7,184 nucleotides of DNA from Deltaproteobacteria bacterium (GTDB lineage: Bacteria; Desulfobacterota; Desulfobacteria; Desulfobacterales; ETH-SRB1), in contig DAOURZ010000066.1 in NCBI GenBank assembly GCA_030627475.1, positions 1-7,184 of the forward strand, given 5' to 3'. This document shows, piece after piece, positions 1-6,053 of the stretch. Numbering within the stretch: position 1 is the first letter of the stretch; every line of letters starts with the position of its first letter. A program made the translations under genes and the position numbers. Under the pieces are notes generated by a model. That model was not told the origin of the DNA. It made no database searches and saw only the letters and a list, made by a program, of their open reading frames with translations.

Positions 1-1
1 A

Positions 2-481
2 ACAGATATATTAAATAGACGGGCATTTTTTGATGAATGTATAAAAATGGTTGATATCTCTAAACGGTACAAACATGACCTCTCCTTTATTATTATAGAT
101 ATCGATTATTTTAAAGAAATTAATGATACCTATGGTCATTTAAATGGTGATATTGTCCTTATTGACATAGTAAATATTATTCGAAATTCTATTCGTACTA
201 CAGATATTTTTGGGCGTATAGGTGGAGAAGAATTTGCTGTCTTGATGCCTGAAACACACCAAAATGATGCCGTACATTTAGCAGAACGAATTAGAAAGAA
301 TATATCGGAACATACAAGTGTATTGGATAGTCATACCGTAAATGTAACCGTTAGTATAGGGTTGAGTTATTTGACCGAAGAAGACAGTATCATTCAAACC
401 GTCTTAAGACGTGCAGATTTGGCACTTTCCCAAGCAAAAGAGAATGGTCGTAACCAAACGCTTATGTTTAATGAACTTTAA
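2..481 (+). CDS. Diguanylate cyclase, C-terminal GGDEF domain (5' partial)
   Basis: This is the C-terminal end of a GGDEF-family diguanylate cyclase, which makes cyclic di-GMP from two GTP in the cytoplasm. The reading frame is open to the left edge. The first residues read TDILNRRAFFDE, matching the DxLTxLxNRRxF start of a GGDEF domain, so the ATG at 47 is internal and the true start lies outside the window. The metal and nucleotide region FIIIDIDYFKEINDTYGH follows. The active-site loop is GGEEF (221-235), a functional variant of GGDEF. An RTTD motif (194-205) ends five residues before it, which is the arrangement of the allosteric I-site for product inhibition. The domain continues about 80 residues past the loop and ends normally. 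Activity therefore looks likely. The input domain cannot be seen. The gene converges on the redox gene with a 7-nt gap. Confidence 0.93.
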   Translation, partial: TDILNRRAFFDECIKMVDISKRYKHDLSFIIIDIDYFKEINDTYGHLNGDIVLIDIVNIIRNSIRTTDIFGRIGGEEFAVLMPETHQNDAVHLAERIRKNISEHTSVLDSHTVNVTVSIGLSYLTEEDSIIQTVLRRADLALSQAKENGRNQTLMFNEL

Positions 482-488
482 GCTTTCC

Positions 489-3400
489 TTATAATAGGAC
501 GTATAGAAGCAAAGCTCCTATTAGGCTACTCCAAGGGAATAAACACACAAATAGAAGTCTCAGAGAGGGTGAGGTTTGGTTTATAAGCATCGGATAACCC
601 ATTAGCGCTGAAATCCGTGTTATTATTTCTTGTCCCGGTTTATTTGTTGATCCCTGCATTGTATTCGGAACAGATAAAGAGCTTATCCTTCCTTCAATAT
701 TTGTTATTGTTCCTTGTGATTCATTAAGGGGCAGTGGGGGCAGAATTACTTCTGCGGCTGACAATAATCGTGAACGATAAGGTGATTGAGCCACCAGGAA
801 TTCAGCCCTGGAAAGAGAGTTTTTTACTGTCTCGTTGTATTCAATAGTTTCAGGAATGTCCCCCATCAAATAAATTACACGAATATCTCTTGTAAGAGTT
901 TTTTTCAGTATTTTATTTGTTGATAATCCCGGTTGCTCAGGCAGATTTGTTTTCCAGGCATTTGCAATTTTTTTATATTCTTCAATATCGGTTACTCTTT
1001 TTTGTCTTGGAAAAAAATCAGGTGCAACACCCATATTAAGCAATCCGGAGCCATTGGATTTAAAAACAAGTGGAAAAAGATTCAAAAATCCCTGACCAGA
1101 TATTGAAAGGAGTTGTTCAAGCTGATTCGTATCCCACTTAAAGATTTCCTTTGAATAAAGAAAAACAGTCGGCACTTTGTCTGAGATATCAGGTAATGTA
1201 CCATCCACAAAAACAACTGTTGCTTTGTTTTTTCTTTGAGCGCGTCTGACAAGCGCATCAATTACCGGATATTGAACAGCGGGATTATCTGATGTGATAA
1301 AAATCCGTTTTGCATTTTCAATAGATTGATATTCAGCCGTAGCTGAAAGCAACGAGATAAATTCAGGGAAAATATCTATTTCAGACAGGCTATCGAAAAA
1401 ATCAATATTCGGAGTTTTAATTACAGCTCTTAAAAATTTCTGAAATAGATATGCTTCTTCATTTGTGCATGATGATGTGGCAATCCCTGCAAAAGATTCA
1501 GGGTTGTATACCTTTTGAAGAGTTTTCAGCCGCTGGGCAACATAAGAAATCGCCTCATCCCATTCTACAGGAACAAATTGCCCATTTTGCTTGATCCCAT
1601 TTTGCTTGATCAGGGGCTTATCCAGCCTTTTTCTTCTATCTACATCTTTATATCCGAACTTTCCATTTACACATAAATGGCCATAATTCGGCTTTTTATG
1701 CAGATCCGATGTTATCTTGACAAGGTCTTTTCCTATATAATTTAATGTTATTGCACAGCCGCAGCCGCATAATGAGCATGTGGTCGGCATGGATTCAAGA
1801 TGGAAGGGACCTGGTCGTTTTTTTGTTTTTTCAACAAGGGCGCCTGTAGGACAATTGCTAACACATAAACCGCATGAAACACATTTATTGTTTATTACAG
1901 GCCCGTAAAATGATGCTTTACCTTTTTGATCATATTCCAGAGCTTCTAATTTGATTGCATCGGAACACTGGTATTCAGAGCAATTGCGTACGCATCGCCT
2001 GCAGTTGATGCACTTATTTGGATCAACTATGATATAAGGATGGGTTTCATCTATTTCAAATTTTTTCTCCTGCCAGGTTTCAATGTTTGAAATATCGACT
2101 TCATATTCTGTTGCATATTCTCTCAATTTGCATTCAAAGGCATCAATACATCCGCAGGAAAGGCACCTTTTTGCTTCTTGAACAGCGGTCTCTTCTGAAA
2201 ACCCCAAATCTACTTCTTCAAAATTATTGCGGCGTGCACCTGCAGGAAGTTCCGGCATTTTTGCCCTTGGTTTGTTATCAATGCCTGCAAAATTTTGCGT
2301 GTCAACTTTATCAAGAGATCCTTTGCTTATATTAAATGGCATTTCAGGGGATTTCACAGGTTTTTTGCGAAGAAAAAGATCAATAGAGTTGGCAGCGCGT
2401 CTGCCTGCTGCGAAAGCAGATACCACCGTTTTTGGTCCTGTAAAAATGTCTCCTCCGGTAAATATGCCGACTACTTTTGTTTGTAAAGTGCCGGGATGTG
2501 CCACCACTGTGCCCCATCGTGTCGTCTCAATCTTTTGACCAAGCTCATCATTTTGTAATCCGCAAAGATCCGGAATCTGGCCGATTGCTGCTATTACCGT
2601 ATCTACGTCAACAACTTGCTCGGAGCCAGATACCGGCACAGGAGACCTTCTTCCACTGGAATCCTTTTCTTTCAGTTCCATCCGGTAATATTCCATCTGT
2701 TGCAACTCGCCATTTTTTCCTATCAATATGGAGGGAGCGACAAGGATATTGATTCCGATTCCTTCTTCCTCAGCCGCATCAATTTCTGCAGCAAGGGCAG
2801 GCATTTCAACACGGGACCGTCGATAGTATATATCAACCTTTTTGGCGCCCAGTCTGAGAGCAGTACGGGCAGCATCTATGGCGGTATTCCCTCCGCCGAT
2901 AACTATTACCTTGTTTCCGATCTTTACATCTTTGCCAAGTGAGACATCTGTCAGAAAAGTTGTGCCTTCTATAACATCTTTTAATTCTTCTCCGGGGATA
3001 CGCAAGTTACGTGCACCCAAACAACCTAAACCTAAAAAAACTGCGCTATATCCGTCTGAAAGAAGACCTTCACAAGTAAAATCTTTGCCAAGCGAAGTAT
3101 TTGTTTTTGCTTCAATCCCAGGCTGAAGAATAGATTCTATCTCAAGATCAAGTATATACCTGGGAAGACGATAATCGGGAATCCCGTACCGCAATTGTCC
3201 TCCTAATTCCGGCATGGCCTCAAATATTGTTACTTCATGTCCTTTTTGTCTGAGATAATATGCAGCAGAAAGTCCGGCAGGCCCTCCTCCAACCACGGCA
3301 ACCCTGTAATCAGAAAGTTCGGGAAGACATGCAATTACTTTTTTATAGTTTTTTCGCTCATAATCACCAAGAAAGCGCTTTGAAAAATTAATACAAACCG

Positions 3401-3890
3401 GCTCATCAACTCTTTTGCGTCGGCATTCGGTTTCACAGGGGCGAGGGCAAATCCTTCCTATTACCAGGGGCATTGGACAGCGTTCCTTGACAAGTTCTAA
3501 CGCTTCCGAATATTGACCATTAGCAAGCAGTGCGAGATATCCCTGGATATCCAGGTTTGCAGGGCAAGTGAGGTGACATGGCGCCACGCAGTCTCCATAG
3601 TGATTTGTCAGTATCAATTCCAGTTTATTTCGACGGGCCTGGCGAACACGTTCGGAATTGGTATCTATAACCATTCCTTCTTTGACTTTTGCCACACACG
3701 ATGTAACAAGACGATCCTGCCCTTCAATTTCAACTATGCACAAACGACATCTTCCCAGGGGCTTGAGATGTTCCTGATAGCAAAGAGCGGGTATTGTTAT
3801 CCCTGATTCTTCTGCTGCCTTAAAAATAGTAATGCCGGGTTTTACTGCGGTTTCTTTTCCATTAATCGTAAGCTGGATTTTTTTTGACAA
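489..3890 (-). CDS. Fused NAD(P)H-dependent iron-sulfur flavoprotein: GltD/SfrB-like module joined to NuoG/SfrA-like molybdopterin-oxidoreductase domain
   Basis: Predicted cytoplasmic electron-transfer protein of 1133 residues. Domains in order: NuoG-type 2Fe-2S ferredoxin (C37-x10-C48-x2-C51-x13-C65); GltD/DPYD-type N-terminal cluster region (C101, C105, C109, then C138, C148, C152, C156); FAD Rossmann motif GGGPAG (201-206); NAD(P)H motif GGGNTA (332-337) with YRRSRVEMPA, typical of glutamate synthase small subunits; second FAD segment (about 475-500); RCLSCGC (C576, C579, C581, with C587); two ferredoxin 4Fe-4S motifs (C627/630/633/637 and C670/673/676/680); and a molybdopterin-oxidoreductase Fe4S4 domain (C705-x2-C708-x3-C712-x27-C740) followed by about 370 residues of NuoG/FdhA-like fold. 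The likely role is passing electrons between NAD(P)H and an unidentified partner or acceptor. Ser836 aligns with the formate dehydrogenase Sec/Cys, so formate oxidation is unlikely. The start is TTG, chosen for its AGGAGG six bases upstream and for MSKKIQLTING, a normal ferredoxin-domain beginning. The last ~25 residues form an unexpected hydrophobic tail. Confidence 0.9.
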   Translation of the reverse strand: MSKKIQLTINGKETAVKPGITIFKAAEESGITIPALCYQEHLKPLGRCRLCIVEIEGQDRLVTSCVAKVKEGMVIDTNSERVRQARRNKLELILTNHYGDCVAPCHLTCPANLDIQGYLALLANGQYSEALELVKERCPMPLVIGRICPRPCETECRRKRVDEPVCINFSKRFLGDYERKNYKKVIACLPELSDYRVAVVGGGPAGLSAAYYLRQKGHEVTIFEAMPELGGQLRYGIPDYRLPRYILDLEIESILQPGIEAKTNTSLGKDFTCEGLLSDGYSAVFLGLGCLGARNLRIPGEELKDVIEGTTFLTDVSLGKDVKIGNKVIVIGGGNTAIDAARTALRLGAKKVDIYYRRSRVEMPALAAEIDAAEEEGIGINILVAPSILIGKNGELQQMEYYRMELKEKDSSGRRSPVPVSGSEQVVDVDTVIAAIGQIPDLCGLQNDELGQKIETTRWGTVVAHPGTLQTKVVGIFTGGDIFTGPKTVVSAFAAGRRAANSIDLFLRKKPVKSPEMPFNISKGSLDKVDTQNFAGIDNKPRAKMPELPAGARRNNFEEVDLGFSEETAVQEAKRCLSCGCIDAFECKLREYATEYEVDISNIETWQEKKFEIDETHPYIIVDPNKCINCRRCVRNCSEYQCSDAIKLEALEYDQKGKASFYGPVINNKCVSCGLCVSNCPTGALVEKTKKRPGPFHLESMPTTCSLCGCGCAITLNYIGKDLVKITSDLHKKPNYGHLCVNGKFGYKDVDRRKRLDKPLIKQNGIKQNGQFVPVEWDEAISYVAQRLKTLQKVYNPESFAGIATSSCTNEEAYLFQKFLRAVIKTPNIDFFDSLSEIDIFPEFISLLSATAEYQSIENAKRIFITSDNPAVQYPVIDALVRRAQRKNKATVVFVDGTLPDISDKVPTVFLYSKEIFKWDTNQLEQLLSISGQGFLNLFPLVFKSNGSGLLNMGVAPDFFPRQKRVTDIEEYKKIANAWKTNLPEQPGLSTNKILKKTLTRDIRVIYLMGDIPETIEYNETVKNSLSRAEFLVAQSPYRSRLLSAAEVILPPLPLNESQGTITNIEGRISSLSVPNTMQGSTNKPGQEIITRISALMGYPMLINQTSPSLRLLFVCLFPWSSLIGALLLYVLL
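492..523. repeat. Short inverted repeat at the convergent gene ends
   Basis: TAATAGGA (492-499) and TCCTATTA (516-523) are perfect complements around a 16-nt loop, inside the last codons of the redox gene. Two genes converge here, so a shared terminator is expected. However, the stem is AT-rich and no T-run follows on either strand, so it is only a weak candidate. Confidence 0.4.
1581..1610. repeat. Perfect 15-bp tandem duplication inside the redox gene
   Basis: The 15-mer CCCATTTTGCTTGAT occurs twice in a row with no gap (1581-1595 and 1596-1610). It keeps the frame and duplicates five residues, giving IKQNGIKQNG at residues 761-770. The site lies in the linker between the Fe4S4 part and the main fold of the molybdopterin-like domain. 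The copies are identical, so the duplication looks recent. Confidence 0.95.
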
Positions 3891-3892
3891 GC

Positions 3893-3902
3893 CTTACCTC
3901 CT
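3893..3902 (-). promoter_or_regulatory. Ribosome binding site of the redox gene
   Basis: Read on the minus strand, AGGAGG followed by TAAGGC leads straight into TTG at 3890. The strong Shine-Dalgarno sequence and six-base spacing decide for this non-ATG start. Confidence 0.8.
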
Positions 3903-3924
3903 ATGAACATGAGTGCCTAAAGTT

Positions 3925-3955
3925 AGTATAACGTTTTTTACTCCGCCCCTGTCCT
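3925..3955 (-). promoter_or_regulatory. Possible promoter of the redox gene
   Basis: On the minus strand TATACT (3925-3930) is a good -10 hexamer. The best -35 match is AGGACA (3950-3955), four of six consensus bases with a long 19-nt spacer. This would give a leader of roughly 28 nt carrying the AGGAGG site. The -35 is weak, so an activator or another promoter is possible. Confidence 0.3.
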
Positions 3956-4218
3956 CTGACAAAAATACTCCGCAAACCCCGCTGCAGACCCCCACCGCAA
4001 ATGCAGCCTTTAAAACTTCGTTTTTTTAAAATTACTTTTCAATGCTTTGAAAAAAAACATATTTTTTATTTGTATTACTCTATCCACGAAGAAAATACAA
4101 TGTCGAAATCTTCATAAGGAACGTGGCCGAAACAACTAAATATATTCAATGTGTTCCTGCGGTTAAACCTAATTTGAAATTTGGTCGCCTGTCTTGATCT
4201 TGAACAAAATTGAATATT

Positions 4219-4244
4219 TTGAAACCGCCTCTTTGTATTATAAT
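4219..4244 (+). promoter_or_regulatory. Possible distal promoter upstream of the inverted repeat
   Basis: A perfect TATAAT lies at 4239-4244, with TTGAAA at 4219-4224. The 14-nt spacer is shorter than the usual 16-18 nt, so this is doubtful. If used, the transcript would begin near 4251 and carry the whole repeat cluster as a leader of the ATPase gene. Confidence 0.25.
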
Positions 4245-4264
4245 GTTTCAATTGCAGTTAAACA

Positions 4265-4312
4265 AAACAGATCGGCAAAGATAGAATTTATTTTATCTTT
4301 GCCGATCTGTTT
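4265..4312. repeat. 19-bp perfect inverted repeat upstream of the ATPase gene
   Basis: AAACAGATCGGCAAAGATA (4265-4283) is exactly complementary to 4294-4312 around a 10-nt AT-rich loop. The core ATCTTTGCCGATCT occurs a third time at 4351-4364. It could be a double operator or an RNA hairpin. No T-run follows it on the plus strand, so it does not look like an intrinsic terminator. Confidence 0.95.
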
Positions 4313-4340
4313 CAATTCTAATTAAGTCAGCAAACAATTA

Positions 4341-4369
4341 TTGACAATAAATCTTTGCCGATCTATGGT
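4341..4369 (+). promoter_or_regulatory. Predicted sigma-70 promoter of the ATPase gene, giving a leaderless mRNA
   Basis: TTGACA (4341-4346) is a perfect -35 box. After an ideal 17-nt spacer comes TATGGT (4364-4369), four of six -10 consensus bases. Initiation would fall at about 4376, the A of the ATPase start codon. This agrees with the absence of any Shine-Dalgarno sequence before that ATG. Confidence 0.55.
4351..4364 (+). repeat. Third copy of the 14-nt repeat core, inside the ATPase promoter
   Basis: ATCTTTGCCGATCT at 4351-4364 is identical to 4295-4308 and is the reverse complement of 4270-4283. It fills most of the spacer between the predicted -35 and -10 boxes and reaches the first base of the -10. 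A protein bound here would block RNA polymerase, which makes it a candidate operator. Confidence 0.85.
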
Positions 4370-4375
4370 TAATTT

Positions 4376-5788
4376 ATGTTTTTTGGAAGGAAATATGAAT
4401 TAAATATAATAAAAGATGCTATTGCTTCAAAGCGTGCCGAACTTGGTATAATTTATGGGCGCCGCCGCATTGGGAAAAGCTCCTTATTAATGAAAGCAAT
4501 GTCACGAAAAGGAGATTTGTATTTTGAGGCGCTTCAAAATGTTTCTTTAAAAAAGCAGATTGATCATTTTTTATATCAACTGGCCAAGCAAACAAAAACA
4601 CCACGGAGCGTTGCCGGAAACTGGCGCGAAGCTTTTGATATCCTTACATATCATATAAAAACAAATCGCCATTATGTTGTCTTTGATGAATTCCCCTGGA
4701 TGGCTTCAGGGAGAAGTGAACTTGTATCCCTTTTGAAATATTACTGGGATAATCACTGGAAAAAAAATCCTGACTTAACTCTGGTTCTGTGTGGATCAAT
4801 TGCCAGTTTTATGCTAAAACATATTGTTCATTCAAGAGCGCTGCATAATAGAAAAACATTTGAAATCAAGTTGCCACCTCTGATCGCTCAGGAAGCCGGG
4901 CTTTTTTTTAAAAACCTTCGTTCAGATTTTGAAATAGCCAGGTTTTTGATGGTTTTTGGCGGAATCCCGAAATATATGGAACAAATTGATCCACGACTAT
5001 CATTTTCAGACAATGTGGACAGATTATGTTTTCAAAAGAATGGTTTCTTTGTGAATGAATTTGAAACCCTATTTAAAGAGCAGTTTAAAGTGGTCAGGAA
5101 TTATGAGCGTATAGTGAAAGTTCTTTCTCAAAAGAGCTGCTCAAAAGAAGAAATCGGGAAACATTTAAAAATATCTTCAGGAGGCGGGCTTACCAGCTAT
5201 ATTAACAACCTGGAACAGGCCGATTTCATAAAAGTATTTACTCCAAAAGCGCCGTTTGGCGCAAGTGGAGAAAAAACAAAAAAACTTGTTTTATGGGATG
5301 AATGGTTACGATTTTATTTCAATTATATTGAACCGAACAGGAATATTATCGAACTTAATACTGAACCGGGGTTGTTTGATAAAGTTGCCGGACAAAGCCT
5401 GAATAATTATTTTGGGCTGGCTTTTGAAAAACTGTGCATGAAAAATCTGCTGAATATTTTTAAGAATATTGGTTATGATATACATCAAATTATCGGTTTC
5501 GGGCCATTTTTCAGACAGCGAAAAAGGAATGAAAGCCATGATGAAGGTTTGCAGATAGACATTTTAGTTCATAAAAAAGGCCAGGTTTTAACATTAATTG
5601 AGTGTAAATATTCAACGACACCAATCAGTACATCAATAATTCCTGAAATAGAGCGAAAAATAAAATTTCTGAAAGCTCCTCGTCACTTTACAATAGAGCG
5701 GGTTCTAATTTCAGGTGGAGAAATTACAGCAAATCTTCAGAAAAGTGATTATTTCCATCATATAGTTGGCATGGAAACTATCTTTTAA
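4376..5788 (+). CDS. Archaeal-type P-loop ATPase with DUF234 / PD-(D/E)XK-like C-terminal domain
   Basis: 470 residues, a normal length for the family. The protein opens with MFFGRKYEL, like the usual M-F-x-G-R-x-x-E-L start, which supports this ATG although no ribosome binding site precedes it. Walker A is GRRRIGKSS (28-36), Walker B is VVFDEFPW (101-108, acidic D104/E105), and LVLCGS (136-141) is in the sensor-1 position. Residues about 245-290 look like a winged helix-turn-helix. The C-terminal part has E351, D395 (QIDILV) and E409-C-K411 (LIECKYS), the layout of a PD-(D/E)XK nuclease fold. No signal peptide or membrane segment is seen. Members of this family are scattered and often multicopy in archaea and anaerobic bacteria, and their role is not established. 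A DNA-binding, DNA-processing or defence role is inference. No toxin, antitoxin or partner gene is adjacent. The repeats upstream suggest self-regulation. Confidence 0.88.
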   Translation: MFFGRKYELNIIKDAIASKRAELGIIYGRRRIGKSSLLMKAMSRKGDLYFEALQNVSLKKQIDHFLYQLAKQTKTPRSVAGNWREAFDILTYHIKTNRHYVVFDEFPWMASGRSELVSLLKYYWDNHWKKNPDLTLVLCGSIASFMLKHIVHSRALHNRKTFEIKLPPLIAQEAGLFFKNLRSDFEIARFLMVFGGIPKYMEQIDPRLSFSDNVDRLCFQKNGFFVNEFETLFKEQFKVVRNYERIVKVLSQKSCSKEEIGKHLKISSGGGLTSYINNLEQADFIKVFTPKAPFGASGEKTKKLVLWDEWLRFYFNYIEPNRNIIELNTEPGLFDKVAGQSLNNYFGLAFEKLCMKNLLNIFKNIGYDIHQIIGFGPFFRQRKRNESHDEGLQIDILVHKKGQVLTLIECKYSTTPISTSIIPEIERKIKFLKAPRHFTIERVLISGGEITANLQKSDYFHHIVGMETIF

Positions 5789-5850
5789 TCTGCGCCATAA
5801 ACTGAGTTCATTCAAGAAAATTACTTCGGCCTTGGCTGTCTCTGAGTATT
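5789..5850. other. Spacer after the ATPase gene
   Basis: No gene, clear hairpin terminator or copy of the 14-nt upstream repeat is seen directly downstream of the ATPase stop codon. The ATPase gene therefore does not look like a unit flanked by matching repeats. Confidence 0.5.
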
Positions 5851-6045
5851 TTGCTACATTTTATTCCCCTTGACCATTATATGGTGCATCACATGCGGGT
5901 GCATTTAATCTGGCTAAATGGGAATATCCGTGATCCGTTTGTCCATGAATTCAAAATTTTTGAAATTCCGATTTTAGGGTATACGGGCTATATCCCTTTT
6001 GAGCTGCTTTTATCACCGGCACAGAGCAAAACAACAAACGCATAA
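5851..6045 (+). pseudogene. Short remnant open frame, possibly a C-terminal fragment of a membrane protein
   Basis: An open frame of 64 codons begins at TTG 5851; the frame is also open upstream back to a stop at 5803-5805. I do not recognise it with confidence. The stretch KIFEIPILGYTGYIPFE resembles the FEMPxLGYxGYxPF segments that I associate with some uncharacterised bacterial membrane proteins, but this is from memory. The frame then runs into an unrelated-looking polar end (SPAQSKTTNA) just before the IS1595-like element, as if the original gene had been cut by an insertion or rearrangement. No ribosome binding site is seen before the TTG. It may also be chance coding. Confidence 0.3.
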
Positions 6046-6053
6046 AATTAACT

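Larger units (their letters stand above)
3903..4264. other. Non-coding intergenic region between divergent genes
   Basis: No convincing coding sequence is seen on either strand. The part near the redox gene (about 3940-4010) contains C-rich stretches. The part around 4010-4080 is made of A and T runs, possibly curved or UP-element-like DNA. Together with the repeats to its right, this spacer separates two divergently transcribed genes. No tRNA, riboswitch or clear terminator was recognised. Confidence 0.6.

Noticed and set aside
1380..1390. Possible selenocysteine (TGA) codon at the Mo-ligand position
   Set aside because: The codon at that position reads TCT (Ser) on the minus strand, so no recoding is involved.
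2087..3126. Several plus-strand open frames of 60-110 codons within the redox gene
   Set aside because: They lie opposite a strongly conserved, motif-rich coding sequence and have no recognisable domains; they are antisense shadows.
3513..3806. Plus-strand open frame of 97 codons near the start of the redox gene
   Set aside because: It is antisense to the conserved cysteine-rich N-terminal domains and has no recognisable motif.
4265..4316. Rho-independent terminator
   Set aside because: The stem is long and perfect, but it is followed by TTTC then mixed bases instead of a T-run, and no gene ends just upstream on the plus strand.
4265..4364. CRISPR array
   Set aside because: There are only three motif copies, one inverted, with unequal spacing (the loop is 10 nt) and no spacer-like pattern or cas genes.
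4365..4403. Mini-ORF ATG...TAA of 12 codons (MVNLCFLEGNMN) overlapping the ATPase start in another frame, with a GGAAGGAA before an internal ATG at 4395
   Set aside because: The first ATG lies upstream of the predicted transcription start and inside the -10 box. The good Shine-Dalgarno before 4395 leads only to ATG-AAT-TAA. Most likely chance.
4419..5539. Minus-strand open frames at 4419-4604 and 5306-5539 within the ATPase gene
   Set aside because: They are antisense to conserved ATPase motifs and show no protein-like pattern.
5948..5967. Near-palindrome AATTCAAAATTTTTGAAATT
   Set aside because: It is made of A/T runs, imperfect, and inside the remnant frame; expected by chance in AT-rich DNA.
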